A stretch of 64,000 bases of DNA, taken from contig NZ_CABDUX010000002.1 of assembly GCF_901411515.1 (NCBI RefSeq), positions 1 through 64,000 of the forward strand. Direction: 5' to 3'. Shown piece by piece: positions 1 to 9,464 of this stretch. This DNA is from Raoultibacter phocaeensis (GTDB lineage: Bacteria > Actinomycetota > Coriobacteriia > Coriobacteriales > Eggerthellaceae). The notes under the pieces were generated by a model, which had not been told where the DNA came from, did no database searches, and saw only the letters and a list, made by a program, of their open reading frames with translations. The position numbers were made by a program, and so were the translations under genes. Every line of letters starts with the position of its first letter. Position 1 is the first letter of the stretch.

Positions 1-1
1 G

Positions 2-21
2 TATAATGGGTATGACCATAC
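2..21 (+). promoter_or_regulatory. Putative -10 element and small inverted repeat
   Basis: A perfect TATAAT sits at 2-7 and is followed by GTATG-AC-CATAC at 10-21, a 5-bp inverted repeat near the expected transcription start. The matching -35 would lie outside the window. It probably serves the HEAT-repeat gene that starts about 80 bases later; this is inference from position only. Confidence 0.4.
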
Positions 22-102
22 AGCATATTCAGATACGTGCCCGGATGTCGATCGGGTCTGCATGGTATCCAGGTTGGCTCGGGCAAAAGACGGAGGCGCT
101 AC

Positions 103-705
103 GTGAGCGAACAATCTCAGGAAGTACGAAAGCTAGCGGCTCATGCCCTTGAAGACGATGAGGCTCTCGGTAAGGTGGTCGAAGACCTTTCCGGATCTTC
201 CCGCAGGACACGTCAACTTGCGGCTTCGGCGCTTGCACTTGTGGTAAAAGATGCTCCCGAAAAGCTTGACGAGCATGCTGGAGCGCTTGTCGATGCGCTC
301 AACCGCCCCGAAGCCCAAACCCGTTGGGAATGCCTCGACATCCTTACGGTGTTGACCGATCGGGATTCCCGTACCTGCGAAAAAGCGATCGCCGGTGCCG
401 AGACCGCGCTGTTCGACGAGGATAGCGGACCGGTTCGTCTGGCGGCGATGCGGTTTTTATGCACCCTCGGCGCTACGACTGAAAACCGCTCGGAAAAGGT
501 ATGGCCTCTTATCGACGAAGCCATACAGTGCTATCACGGGGATATCGAGTTCCAGGACATGCTCGTTGCCGTTGTTGATTTCTCGGCAGGGAAGCTCAGC
601 TCGCAGGTGAAGCACGCGCTTGCAGAACGCATGAGGTTCGATGCCGAAAACAGCAAAGGGGCCCTTAAGCGTCGGGCGACGCAGATCATCGAAAACGTTT
701 CGTAA
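103..705 (+). CDS. HEAT-repeat-like helical protein
   Basis: About 200 residues, almost wholly alpha-helical, with repeated hydrophobic helix pairs such as TRQLAASALALVV and VRLAAMRFLCTL, which is the pattern of HEAT/armadillo repeats. Such proteins are usually binding scaffolds; no catalytic motif is visible. I chose the GTG at 103 because GGAGG lies at 92-96, a good ribosome binding site; the frame is also open from an ATG at 37, but that start has no ribosome binding site. It lies about 70 bases upstream of the isocitrate dehydrogenase gene, which has its own strong ribosome binding site, so a shared transcript is possible. No substrate or partner can be named. Confidence 0.75.
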   Translation: MSEQSQEVRKLAAHALEDDEALGKVVEDLSGSSRRTRQLAASALALVVKDAPEKLDEHAGALVDALNRPEAQTRWECLDILTVLTDRDSRTCEKAIAGAETALFDEDSGPVRLAAMRFLCTLGATTENRSEKVWPLIDEAIQCYHGDIEFQDMLVAVVDFSAGKLSSQVKHALAERMRFDAENSKGALKRRATQIIENVS

Positions 706-774
706 CGCGAGGGTGATACCATGCGTTGTGCGGCGTATGACGAGTGACGCCTGAACCTAAGGAGGAATACGGCA

Positions 775-1869
775 ATGGCAAGACATGCGGTCACCCTCAT
801 CCCCGGCGACGGCATTGGTGTAGAAACTTCTGCGGCCATGCAGCGTGTCGTCGAGGCGAGCGGAGCCGATATCGAGTGGCAGGGTGCCGAAGCGGGCGAA
901 TCGGCGATTCGGGCGCACGGAGTTCCGCTTCCTCCATCGACGATCGAATCGGTCAAGCGTACCGGGGTCGCCATCAAGGGTCCCGTTACTACGCCGGTGG
1001 GAACCGGGTTTCGAAGCGTCAACGTGGCGCTTCGGCAGGCTCTCGAACTGTACGTTTGCCTTCGGCCGGTTCACTCGATTCCCGGAGCAGGGGGTCGCTA
1101 CGACGATGTGGATCTCGTCATCGTGCGCGAAAATTCCGAGGATCTGTACGCCGGCATGGAGTTCGAGGCGGGCAGTGAAGAAGCAGCCGAGCTGATCGCC
1201 CTGTGCGAAGAGGCCGGTCTTGGAAGGATTCGTCCTGATTCGGGTATCTCCATCAAACCGATCTCGGTTACCGCAACCCGCGCCATCGTTCGCTACGCAT
1301 TCGATTATGCCCTCGCGCATCGGCGCTCGAAGGTAACGGCTGTGCATAAAGCGAACATTATGAAACATACCGACGGCCTGTTCTTATCGGTTGCACGCGA
1401 GGTGGCTGCCGAGTACGAAGGACGTGTTGCGTTCGACGATCGAATCGTCGATGCGTTCTGTATGAACATGGTCATCGACCCGTCGCAGTTCGACGTGGTC
1501 GTTTTTCCGAATCTGTACGGCGATATCGCAAGCGATCTCGGGGCTGGGCTCGTGGGGGGCCTGGGGATCGCGTCCGGGGCGAACATCGGTGAAAAGTACG
1601 CGGTGTTCGAAGCGGTTCACGGTTCGGCGCCCGATATCGCGGGAAAGAACATTGCCAACCCCACCGCGGAGATTTTATCGGCAGCGATGATGCTCGATCA
1701 CATGGGTGAGCAGGCGTGCGCCGAGCGCATCCGCGCCGCTGTACGCTCTGTGTACGCCGAGGGAGAAACGCTGACCGCCGACATCCGCAAGGCGAGCGGA
1801 TCTTCGCTTGCTGCGGCAACCTGCACCGAGTTCACCGACGCGCTTGTGCAAAAGCTCGGGTGCGGCTGA
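775..1869 (+). CDS. Isocitrate dehydrogenase, NAD-type (IDH/IPMDH family)
   Basis: Oxidative decarboxylation of isocitrate to 2-oxoglutarate in the cytoplasm. The 364-residue protein opens with the family nucleotide-binding start VTLIPGDGIG. The segment TPVGTGFRSVNVALRQ carries the Ser and Asn that bind isocitrate, which favours isocitrate over isopropylmalate as substrate. The C-terminal VHGSAPDIAGKNIANP has Asp-Ile where NADP enzymes carry basic or Tyr residues, so NAD is the likely cofactor. Ribosome binding site AAGGAGG precedes the ATG. Aconitase follows after about 70 bases, so the two enzymes that turn citrate into 2-oxoglutarate are side by side. A second, structurally different isocitrate dehydrogenase is encoded at 22196-23392. 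A homoisocitrate or tartrate dehydrogenase role is less likely given the neighbour. Confidence 0.85.
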   Translation: MARHAVTLIPGDGIGVETSAAMQRVVEASGADIEWQGAEAGESAIRAHGVPLPPSTIESVKRTGVAIKGPVTTPVGTGFRSVNVALRQALELYVCLRPVHSIPGAGGRYDDVDLVIVRENSEDLYAGMEFEAGSEEAAELIALCEEAGLGRIRPDSGISIKPISVTATRAIVRYAFDYALAHRRSKVTAVHKANIMKHTDGLFLSVAREVAAEYEGRVAFDDRIVDAFCMNMVIDPSQFDVVVFPNLYGDIASDLGAGLVGGLGIASGANIGEKYAVFEAVHGSAPDIAGKNIANPTAEILSAAMMLDHMGEQACAERIRAAVRSVYAEGETLTADIRKASGSSLAAATCTEFTDALVQKLGCG

Positions 1870-1938
1870 GCGAAACAGTAGATCAACGCGTCTTACGGCG
1901 CGCGAAGGAAATACATTGACGAGAGAGGCACGACACCT

Positions 1939-4599
1939 ATGATGCAAGACCCAGCAACCCGCAGCGCGCAACTCGTTGTCGGCGAAGAGACGTACACGTA
2001 TTATCCGGTCTCATCCGTTCCGGGCTCGGAGCGACTTCCGTATTCTTTGACCGTACTTCTGGAAAACGTACTCAGATGCGCCGAGAACGACGAAGAGGCC
2101 CACGAGTCCTGCGCGCGGATCATGGAAGCAGGTTGTTCGGGAGAAGTGGGGGAAGAGCTCTCGTACAGTCCCGCGCGCGTGCTGCTCCAAGATTTCACGG
2201 GGGTGCCGGTGTTCGTCGACTTCGCAGTTATGCGCGAGGCTATGGCTGCGCTTGGGGGAGATCCCGCGAAGGTCAACCCGCAGATTCCCTGCGATCTGGT
2301 GATCGACCATTCGGTGATCGCTGACGAGGCGGGATGCGCTTCGGCTCTCGAGAGGAACAAAGAACTCGAATTCGAGCGCAACGGCGAACGCTACACGTTT
2401 CTCAAGTGGGCCCAAAGCTCGTTCGAGAACGTGCGCATCGTACCTCCGGGGCAAGGCATCTGCCACCAGATCAACGTAGAGGAATTTTCCCAGGTTGCGA
2501 TGGTCCGCGACGGGGCCGAGGGTAAAACCGTGTACTTCGATACGGTTGTCGGAACCGATAGCCATACGACGACGGCAAACGGCATTGGCGTCTTGAGTTG
2601 GGGTGTGGGCGGCATCGAGGCCGAGGCTGCGGCGCTCGGGCAGCCCATCACCACGCTCGTGCCGCGCGTGGTGGGCATCGAGCTGACTGGAAGCCTGTCC
2701 GAGGGCGTTTCCGCCATGGACCTCGCGCTCGTGTTCACGAACATGTTGCGTGCACGCGGTGTGGTTGGTGCCTTCGTCGAGTGCTTCGGGCCCGGGCTCG
2801 AGAGCCTTACCGCAACGCAGCGCGCTTGCGTAGCGAACATGACGCCCGAATACGGATGCACCTGCACACTGTTTCCCGTCGACCGCCAGACGCTCGATTA
2901 TCTGCGTGTGACCGGGCGAAGCGACGAGCAGATAGCGCTTATCGAGGCGTATGCGAAGGCCCAGGGCTTCTGGAGCGATCCCGCGGCCGAACCTCGCGTG
3001 TATGCCGAGGTCATCAAGCTTGATCTCTCCACCGTGCGGCGCAATCTCGCCGGTCCCTCGCGGCCTCACGACCTTATCGTTGCCGCCGATGCACAAGAGG
3101 CATTTCGCTCGGTATGCGCCGATCGCGGCCTTTCCCTCGACAAGCGGGTTGCCGTTGAAGTGCGTGGCGAGCAATGCGAAATCAGCCACGGCGCGCTTGC
3201 CATCGCTGCGGTGACGAGCTGCACGACGGCAACCGATCCTGCCATGATGATCGCTTCGGGCCTCGTGGCCAAGAAAGCGGCGGATGCTGGCCTTGCTGCG
3301 AAACCGTGGGTCAAGTGCGTGCTCGCGCCCGGCAGCAGGGCAACCGAGCTTCTGCTCGAGCGAGCGGGCCTCGTAGACGGCCTGCAAAAGCTCGGGTTCT
3401 ACAACTGCGGCTTCGGCTGCATGAGCTGCATCGGCAATTCGGGCCCCATCCTGCCTGCGATGCACGATGTAGCGGGTGAGATCGAGCTTGCGAGCGTTCT
3501 TTCGGGCAACCGCAACTTCGAGGGCCGCATCTCGCCCGACGTTTCCCAAAACTACCTTGCTTCGCCTGCGATGGTCATCACGTATGCGCTCGTGGGTACG
3601 ATGGATTTTGATTTCGAGAACGAGCCGATCGGCTCGGGCGCCGAGGGCGAAGCGGTGTTTCTCGCCGACATCTGGCCGAGCGACGAGGAGATCGCCCGAG
3701 CCCTCGACGAGCAGGTGACCCGCGATCTTTACGAGAAGGGCCGCGAAGGCCTCATGGACGGCGATGAGCGCTGGCAAGCCATTTCGGTCGACCCGAGTGC
3801 GACGTTTGCTTGGAATGACGATTCGACGTACGTTCGTCGTGCTCCGTACTTCGACGGCATGGCGGCCGAGCCTGCGGCCGTAGAGCCCATCGAAGGCGCG
3901 CGCGTACTCGTGAACCTCGGCGACTTCATCACGACCGATCATATCAGTCCTGCGGGTTCGATTGCGCTCGATTCGCCCGCAGCCGCCTATCTGCGCGATC
4001 ACGGCGTTGCGGAAAGCCTCTTCAACACCTACGGTGCGCGTCGCGGCAACCACGAGGTCATGATGCGTGGCACGTTCGCCAACGTCAAGCTGCAGAACAA
4101 GCTAGCCGAGGGCAGGCGTGGCTGCTGGACCACCGATCAGCTCACGGGCGAGATGGCGAGCGTGTTCGATGCAGCCATGGATTACGAGAGCGCGCAAGTC
4201 CCGCTCGTGGTGCTTGCCGGTAAGATGTACGGCAGCGGTTCGTCGCGCGACTGGGCGGCTAAAGGCCCGATGCTGCTCGGCGTGCGCGCGGCGTTTGCGA
4301 TGAGTTTCGAACGCATCCACCGCTCGAATCTCATCGGCATGGGCATTCTGCCCCTGCAGTTTTTCGAGGGCGAAAGCGCCGAGTCGCTCGGGCTCGACGG
4401 AACGGAGACCGTGACCATCGGCGCCGTAGACTTCTCGAACGGCCTGCCCGACCCGAGCGTCGTAGCGGTGGCCGCTTCCAAAGCCGATGGAAGTACGGTG
4501 GATTTCGAGGCGATCGTCCGCGTTGATACGCCGACGGAGGGCCGCTACTTCGCCAACGGGGGCATCTTGCACTACGTGCTTCGCAATTTGGCCGAATAG
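1939..4599 (+). CDS. acnA: Aconitate hydratase A
   Basis: Interconverts citrate and isocitrate using a [4Fe-4S] cluster. The 886-residue length fits the AcnA/IRP1 type. The cluster ligands are visible: VTSCTTATDP near residue 425 and FGCMSCIGNSG near residues 492-496. The catalytic swivel domain follows, with FITTDHISPAG near 660, the active-site loop GARRGNHEVM, and GSGSSRDWAAKGP near 760. ATG at 1939 is followed at once by a second ATG; the upstream GAGAGG is a modest ribosome binding site. It probably shares a transcript with the isocitrate dehydrogenase just upstream. No frameshift or missing ligand was seen. Confidence 0.95.
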   Translation: MMQDPATRSAQLVVGEETYTYYPVSSVPGSERLPYSLTVLLENVLRCAENDEEAHESCARIMEAGCSGEVGEELSYSPARVLLQDFTGVPVFVDFAVMREAMAALGGDPAKVNPQIPCDLVIDHSVIADEAGCASALERNKELEFERNGERYTFLKWAQSSFENVRIVPPGQGICHQINVEEFSQVAMVRDGAEGKTVYFDTVVGTDSHTTTANGIGVLSWGVGGIEAEAAALGQPITTLVPRVVGIELTGSLSEGVSAMDLALVFTNMLRARGVVGAFVECFGPGLESLTATQRACVANMTPEYGCTCTLFPVDRQTLDYLRVTGRSDEQIALIEAYAKAQGFWSDPAAEPRVYAEVIKLDLSTVRRNLAGPSRPHDLIVAADAQEAFRSVCADRGLSLDKRVAVEVRGEQCEISHGALAIAAVTSCTTATDPAMMIASGLVAKKAADAGLAAKPWVKCVLAPGSRATELLLERAGLVDGLQKLGFYNCGFGCMSCIGNSGPILPAMHDVAGEIELASVLSGNRNFEGRISPDVSQNYLASPAMVITYALVGTMDFDFENEPIGSGAEGEAVFLADIWPSDEEIARALDEQVTRDLYEKGREGLMDGDERWQAISVDPSATFAWNDDSTYVRRAPYFDGMAAEPAAVEPIEGARVLVNLGDFITTDHISPAGSIALDSPAAAYLRDHGVAESLFNTYGARRGNHEVMMRGTFANVKLQNKLAEGRRGCWTTDQLTGEMASVFDAAMDYESAQVPLVVLAGKMYGSGSSRDWAAKGPMLLGVRAAFAMSFERIHRSNLIGMGILPLQFFEGESAESLGLDGTETVTIGAVDFSNGLPDPSVVAVAASKADGSTVDFEAIVRVDTPTEGRYFANGGILHYVLRNLAE

Positions 4600-4893
4600 C
4601 GCTTGGCTGTACAGCGCCTCGGTGCTGTGCGGAAAACGACGAAATGCGGCCCGGGGCGATGCGAAAGGTTGTTGCCTTGGGCCGCTTTGCCTTCGAAAGG
4701 GTTGGGCACCGTGGATCGAACTGCTCAAAGGTCGCCTCGCTTGGCCCGCTGTTCGAACCGCTATGCGCAGTCCGCGTATCACCATTCGGTAAACTTCGCG
4801 GACCAACCCGCCGTGTGCGGCCCTTTACGGTACAATGCTTAGGAAGTGAAAGCTCTATGCATTGCATTGTGCACTGAGAAGGGATGTTTATTC

Positions 4894-6888
4894 GTGAAAC
4901 AGACATCAGGTTTGGATGCCTTGTTGGAAGCCCTGCGCCAGTCGGGCGTCGATGTGGGCGGCGGCGGTAACCCATTCGGGGGCGGTGCTTCCCAAGGAGG
5001 CGACGACGAGGACGCCTCGTCGGGCGGCGGCACGCGCCCGCCGCGGGTGGAAGTATCGTTCGGCGATAAGATGGCCGCATGGGGCAAGAAGGCGATCATC
5101 ATCGCCATTATCGTAATCCTCATCATCGCGGCTGTCGCGTATTGGTGGTTCCATCCGCCCATCAACATTCACTCGACCGATACGTGGACGTTCGTTGCCA
5201 TCTTCGTTTTACTGCCCCTGTTTTTGTTCTTCTGGGCGCGCTCGATGGCGTACAAGAAGGGCACTGGCAAATACGAGTACAACGAGAAGAAGGCGAAAAC
5301 GTTCAAGATCGCCTCGTATATTCCCGTGCTCGTCATTCTCGTGGGCGTGATCGGCGCGGTAGCCTCGCTTTCGTTCTTCCCGGGCAACGCCGAAAAATAC
5401 GCGAGCATCTTGAACACCACGAACGACGAGTTCGCCGAGGACATCAAAGAGGTCGACTACACCCAGATTCCGGTCATCGACCGCGATTCCGCAGTGCTTC
5501 TGGGCAACCGCACCATGGGTTCGATTCCCGAATACGTGAGCCAGTTCGAGATATCGCCGCTCTACAGCCAGATCAACTACCAGGGAAGCCCCGTGCGCGT
5601 GAGTCCCTTGGGTTATGCCGACCTGTTCAAATGGCTCGCAAACCGCGACCAGGGCATTCCGGCCTATGCGCTCGTCAACATGACCACGCAGGATGCCGAG
5701 ATCGTGCGCTTGGGCGACAACCCGATCCGCTACTCCCAATCCGAGCCGCTCGCGCGTAACATCGATCGCCACGTGCAGCTCAAGTACCCCTTCTATATGT
5801 TCGATCAATTCGCGTTCGAGATCGACGACGACGGCAAGCCATGGTGGATCTGCCCGGTGCAGGCCCGCACGATCGGCCTGTTCGGCGGCAAGACCGTCCA
5901 GCGCGTAGTCATGTGCGATGCGACCACGGGCGAGTGCACCGATCTTGCGGTCGAGGAAGTGCCGCAGTGGGTTGATCGCGTGTACCCCGCAGACCTGTTG
6001 GTCGAGCAGTACAACTGGTATGGTGCGTACAAGGACGGCTGGATCAACTCTTGGCTCGGTCAGCAGGGTGTCGTGCAGACGACGCCGGGCACCAACGGCC
6101 AGCTCGGGTACAACTACATCGCCAAAGATGACGACGTGTGGGTATACTCGGGCGTCACGTCCGCCACAGCCGATAATTCCATCGTCGGATTCGTGCTCGT
6201 GAACCAGCGCACCGCCGAATCGCATTTCTACGAAGTTGCGGGCGCAACGGAAGACTCCGCTATGCGTTCGGCCGAGGGCCAGGTACAGCACCTCGGGTAC
6301 AACGCGACGTTCCCGCTGCTCATCAACATCAGCGGCCAGCCCACGTACTTCATGGCGCTCAAGGACAACGCCGGCCTCGTGAAGATGTTCGCGATGCTCG
6401 ACATCCAGCGCTATCAGAACGTCGCGGTGGGCAATACGGTCGAGGAAACGCAGCAGGCGTACAAGGCGCTTTTAGCCACCAACGGCGTCGAGCTCGAAGA
6501 CGAGGGCGATGCGAGCATCGTTACCGAAACGAGCGGAACGATCGAGCGGATCGTGACCGCGGTCGTAGACGGCAATTCGCATTTCTACGTGAAGCTCGTC
6601 GACGATACGAACCTCTACGATTTCGCGCTGCCGCGCTTGATGGGAATCGTTGCGTACGCCGAGGGTGACGAGATATCGTTCAGTTACCTCGATTCAGACG
6701 GAGTGTGCGTGGCTGAAGAGATCATCGGGGAGCGGGTATCGTCGCAGGCGGCCGCTGCGGCCGCGAAGGCGGCGAACCCCTCGTCGGCAGACGGTCAGGC
6801 ACAAGGCGGCGCCGAAGCTGCAGCCGGTGCGGCAGGGGAGGCCGGTGCGGAGGCCCCTGCAACGGGCGGTGCTGCGACTTCCTCGTGA
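4894..6888 (+). CDS. Large membrane-anchored protein of unknown function
   Basis: About 664 residues. The N-terminal 50 residues are Gly-rich and acidic and carry no signal peptide. Three hydrophobic segments follow (near residues 68-85, 100-120 and 145-165), then a soluble region of about 450 residues rich in aromatic and acidic residues that probably faces outward. The C-terminus is an Ala/Gly-rich low-complexity tail. I prefer GTG at 4894, preceded by GAGAAGGGA, over the ATG at 4846. A TACAAT at 4831-4836 could be its -10. The gene stands alone between aconitase and the ribosomal L10 operon. I do not recognise a characterised family; a conserved actinobacterial cell-envelope protein is the most I can say. 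Confidence 0.7.
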   Translation: MKQTSGLDALLEALRQSGVDVGGGGNPFGGGASQGGDDEDASSGGGTRPPRVEVSFGDKMAAWGKKAIIIAIIVILIIAAVAYWWFHPPINIHSTDTWTFVAIFVLLPLFLFFWARSMAYKKGTGKYEYNEKKAKTFKIASYIPVLVILVGVIGAVASLSFFPGNAEKYASILNTTNDEFAEDIKEVDYTQIPVIDRDSAVLLGNRTMGSIPEYVSQFEISPLYSQINYQGSPVRVSPLGYADLFKWLANRDQGIPAYALVNMTTQDAEIVRLGDNPIRYSQSEPLARNIDRHVQLKYPFYMFDQFAFEIDDDGKPWWICPVQARTIGLFGGKTVQRVVMCDATTGECTDLAVEEVPQWVDRVYPADLLVEQYNWYGAYKDGWINSWLGQQGVVQTTPGTNGQLGYNYIAKDDDVWVYSGVTSATADNSIVGFVLVNQRTAESHFYEVAGATEDSAMRSAEGQVQHLGYNATFPLLINISGQPTYFMALKDNAGLVKMFAMLDIQRYQNVAVGNTVEETQQAYKALLATNGVELEDEGDASIVTETSGTIERIVTAVVDGNSHFYVKLVDDTNLYDFALPRLMGIVAYAEGDEISFSYLDSDGVCVAEEIIGERVSSQAAAAAAKAANPSSADGQAQGGAEAAAGAAGEAGAEAPATGGAATSS

Positions 6889-6903
6889 ACCTCGTGAAAT
6901 CGC

Positions 6904-6931
6904 TTGACTTACGGATGGATCTCGCTAGTAT
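6904..6931 (+). promoter_or_regulatory. Promoter of the rplJ-rplL operon
   Basis: TTGACT at 6904-6909 and TAGTAT at 6926-6931 with 16 bases between them; overlapping TATATAAC just downstream gives alternative -10 choices. It lies directly upstream of the L10 leader. Confidence 0.6.
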
Positions 6932-6957
6932 ATAACGGTGCGCTTTAGCGCATGGAA

Positions 6958-7090
6958 TGAAAGATTGTTCCGCTGCCCAAGACAGCAGGTACCGAAAGGT
7001 TTAATCGCGTAAGCGGCCCGCCGAGGTGGTCTGTAAACAAACGGTTTTACGACCCCTGCTGTCATTGCGCATCAGGGGTCGTTTTCTTTT
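6958..7090 (+). ncRNA. Ribosomal protein L10 leader (autoregulatory attenuator)
   Basis: Untranslated leader ahead of rplJ, matching the known L10 leader class. GACAGCAGG at 6981-6989 can pair with CCTGCTGTC at 7055-7063 to form the long stem that carries the L10-(L7/L12) binding site. The same 3' segment is shared with a terminator: ACGACCCCTG at 7049-7058 pairs with CAGGGGTCGT at 7073-7082, followed by TTTCTTTT. The two folds exclude each other, so excess L10 complex is expected to trigger or release termination. The direction of the switch follows the established family model; the pairings are seen in the sequence. Confidence 0.88.
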
Positions 7091-7159
7091 GCATGAAGCT
7101 TAAGGATTCACCCACGAGCGGTGCGGAACCTGAGTTTGCATGGAAAAGGAGGTGTACTT

Positions 7160-7681
7160 ATGCCCAACGTACATAACGTCGAAACGCTCGGCCTTATCAA
7201 GGATGAGCTCAAGGATGTCAACGCCATGTGGGTCGTCGATTATCGCGGCCTCACGGTCAAGCAGATCCAGGAGCTTCGGACCAAGGTGCGCGAGGCCGGC
7301 GCGAGCATGAAGGTGTACAAAAACACGCTCATGCATATTGCCCTGGATGACCTCGAGCTCCCCAATATGGACTCCATCCTCGAAGGCCCGTCAGCGTTCG
7401 TGTTCGCCGGCGAAGACCCGGTTGCTTCCGCGAAGGCCCTGAAGGACTTCACGAAGGTGAGCAAGGATCTTGAGATCAAGGGCGGCATGATGGACGGCAA
7501 GTTCGTCGATGCTGGGCAGGTCGAGGCCATCGCTTCGCTGCCGTCTCGCGAGGGACTCATTGCAATGCTGCTCGGCACGATCAGCAACCCGCTGGTCCAG
7601 ACGGTGCGCGTGCTCAACGCTCCCATGGAGGCGTTCGCCCGTTGCGTCAACCAGATCGCAGAGCAGAAACCCGCAGCTTAA
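7160..7681 (+). CDS. rplJ: 50S ribosomal protein L10
   Basis: Anchors the L7/L12 stalk on the large ribosomal subunit and, with L12, represses its own operon through the upstream leader. The 173-residue length is normal. The N-terminal rRNA-binding part contains VVDYRGLTVKQIQELR and VYKNTLMHIAL, and the C-terminal helix that binds L12 dimers ends in NQIAEQKPAA. The start at 7160 follows AAAGGAGGTG; an ATG at 7121 in the same frame would add 13 residues without family match. rplL follows after about 100 bases. Confidence 0.96.
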   Translation: MPNVHNVETLGLIKDELKDVNAMWVVDYRGLTVKQIQELRTKVREAGASMKVYKNTLMHIALDDLELPNMDSILEGPSAFVFAGEDPVASAKALKDFTKVSKDLEIKGGMMDGKFVDAGQVEAIASLPSREGLIAMLLGTISNPLVQTVRVLNAPMEAFARCVNQIAEQKPAA

Positions 7682-7780
7682 GCGCTGCATGAAGCCGGCA
7701 GCCTGAACGGCTCCGGCACCTGACAAACGAAAGAATCGATCCGCTCAGAACGCGGACGAAAGAAACAAAGGAGAATCATC

Positions 7781-8161
7781 ATGGCTGTGTCCCGTGAAGA
7801 GATCGTCGAGGCGTTGAAGGAAATGCCCGCCCTGGAACTGTCCGAACTCGTGAAGGAACTCGAAGAGGTCTTCGGTGTTTCCGCTGCCGCTCCGGTTGCC
7901 GTTGCTGCCGCTCCGGCCGCTGGCGACGGTGCTGCCGCCGCTGAAGAGAAGAGCGACTTCGACGTCGTGCTCGAGGGCTTCGGCGACAACAAGATCGCTG
8001 TCATCAAGGTTGTCCGCGAGATCACCGGCCTCGGCCTCAAGGAAGCCAAGGAGCTCGTCGAGAGCGCTCCGAAGCCGATCCAGGAAGGCGTTGCAAAGGA
8101 CAAGGCCGAAGAGCTCAAGAAGCAGCTCGAGGATGCCGGCGCTGCCGTTACCCTGAAGTAG
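7781..8161 (+). CDS. rplL: 50S ribosomal protein L7/L12
   Basis: Stalk protein that recruits translation GTPases. The 126 residues show the expected layout: N-terminal dimerisation helices (residues 1-35), an Ala/Pro-rich hinge (about 36-55), and the globular C-terminal domain with [20 protein letters not shown] and the closing [13 protein letters not shown]. The ribosome binding site AAAGGAG precedes the ATG. It is the last gene of the rplJ-rplL operon and is followed by a strong terminator. Confidence 0.97.
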   Translation: MAVSREEIVEALKEMPALELSELVKELEEVFGVSAAAPVAVAAAPAAGDGAAAAEEKSDFDVVLEGFGDNKIAVIKVVREITGLGLKEAKELVESAPKPIQEGVAKDKAEELKKQLEDAGAAVTLK

Positions 8162-8250
8162 TTCACGCGGTTTTCGCCGCTTGCCGCTTTGTGCGGCGCT
8201 GCAAGGTGTTTTCGGTATCTTCATGATCCTAACGCCTTGGAAACGAAATG

Positions 8251-8283
8251 CAGGAGGGAAGCAAACGCTTCCCTCCTGTTGTG
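8251..8283 (+). terminator. Rho-independent terminator after rplL
   Basis: A 12-bp perfect stem, 8251-8262 with 8267-8278 (CAGGAGGGAAGC and its complement), closes an AAAC loop and is followed by TTGTGT. It ends the ribosomal protein operon. Confidence 0.85.
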
Positions 8284-8318
8284 TATAGTGGACCCAATTC
8301 ATGGTAGAAAGGATCCTC

Positions 8319-9248
8319 ATGCAAGCTGGTTACTTCAAGACCGCATGGAACGACGTAAAGAATTCCGAGGGATGGTTCGGCAAGGTTTTGCTCCTGGCCC
8401 TCATCGCGCTCATTCCCATTTTCGGCCCCATCGTAGTAGCGGGGTATCTCTTCGGTTGGGCGCGCGATATCGCGTGGGGAATCCACGGCCCGCTTCCCAA
8501 GCACGTATTCGGCAACGAGGACGGTAAACTCTACAGCCGCGGTTTCTTCGTGCTGGTGATCGGCTTCGTGTTCGCGCTGCTTCCGTGGGTCATTGAGCTC
8601 GTATGGGCCTTCATCATGGGATTCGGATCTCTTACGTTCGGGCATGGCGGCATGGGCAACTGGGGCGGCATGTTCATGTTCGGAGGCTTACTGACACTCG
8701 TGTTCACGGCGCTCACCGTGGCATCCGCCTTCATCGCCATGATGTTCCAATGGGTCGGCGCAATGCGTATGAGCATTTACGGCCGGCTTTCCGCGGGGTT
8801 TCAATTCAGTAAGATGTGGGCGATGATGAGGCGCGATTTCGGCGGGCTCATTCGCATATTCGGCATGAGTATCCTGCTGTCGCTTATCCTTTCCCTCATC
8901 CTGTACGCCGTGTTCTTCATCCTGATCTTCGCGATCGTGTTCATCGGCATCTTCGCGACGGGCGGCAACCTACGCGCCGATCACCTCGACGGCAACGTGT
9001 TCGGCTGGATCCTCGCGTTCGGCGGACTATCGGTGGTGGGCATGCTTCTCGTGAGCTACGTTCTGGTAGCTGCAGTGATTTGGATCGAGATGCTCGTGGT
9101 TCGCGCGCTCGGGTACTGGACGCGTCAGTTCGACGTGCCGGCATGGCGCGGACAGGACGATCCGATGCCTTTCGAGTTGCACGAGGCGGCGGCGCGGCAA
9201 GCCCAACAACCCTATCATCATCCCGGGCCGCCCCCAAGCGGTCACTAG
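8319..9248 (+). CDS. DUF4013-type multi-pass membrane protein
   Basis: About 309 residues with a helical N-terminal segment (YFKTAWNDVKNSEGWFGKVL) and roughly six hydrophobic membrane spans, some Gly/Met-rich, matching the DUF4013 family of prokaryotic membrane proteins. The C-terminus is short, polar and Pro/His-rich, likely cytoplasmic. The start at 8319 is chosen because GAAAGGA lies 5 bases upstream; the ATG at 8301 has no ribosome binding site. TATAGT at 8284-8289 may be its -10, right after the rplL terminator. A hairpin terminator follows. No function is established for the family as far as I know. Confidence 0.78.
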   Translation: MQAGYFKTAWNDVKNSEGWFGKVLLLALIALIPIFGPIVVAGYLFGWARDIAWGIHGPLPKHVFGNEDGKLYSRGFFVLVIGFVFALLPWVIELVWAFIMGFGSLTFGHGGMGNWGGMFMFGGLLTLVFTALTVASAFIAMMFQWVGAMRMSIYGRLSAGFQFSKMWAMMRRDFGGLIRIFGMSILLSLILSLILYAVFFILIFAIVFIGIFATGGNLRADHLDGNVFGWILAFGGLSVVGMLLVSYVLVAAVIWIEMLVVRALGYWTRQFDVPAWRGQDDPMPFELHEAAARQAQQPYHHPGPPPSGH

Positions 9249-9280
9249 TTCCTCGCTTCGAAAACCATCGCGTCTTACAG

Positions 9281-9312
9281 AAAGCGGCTCCGATATTCGG
9301 GGCCGCTTTTTC
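9281..9312 (+). terminator. Rho-independent terminator
   Basis: AAAGCGGC at 9281-9288 pairs with GCCGCTTT at 9302-9309 and is followed by a T run. It ends the DUF4013 gene. Confidence 0.8.
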
Positions 9313-9464
9313 CGTTCGCGGGCGATTCTTTGCCAGTCGTAGGCAAAAATCGGCGTCGTTCGTTGACCTTGTAATCGTTGCAACCCCCATGATTGGCCCA
9401 CAGCACGAAACGGTTCCCTACGTCTACGTAAAGGACGAACGCATGTAAGAAAAGGAGGCACGTC

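Noticed and set aside
2011-4053. 680-codon minus-strand open frame
   Set aside because: It lies antisense to aconitase, has no family match or ribosome binding site, and is explained by the high G+C codon bias of the real gene.
5209-6291. 360-codon minus-strand open frame
   Set aside because: Antisense shadow of the large membrane protein gene; its composition is His/Arg-rich and unlike a real protein.
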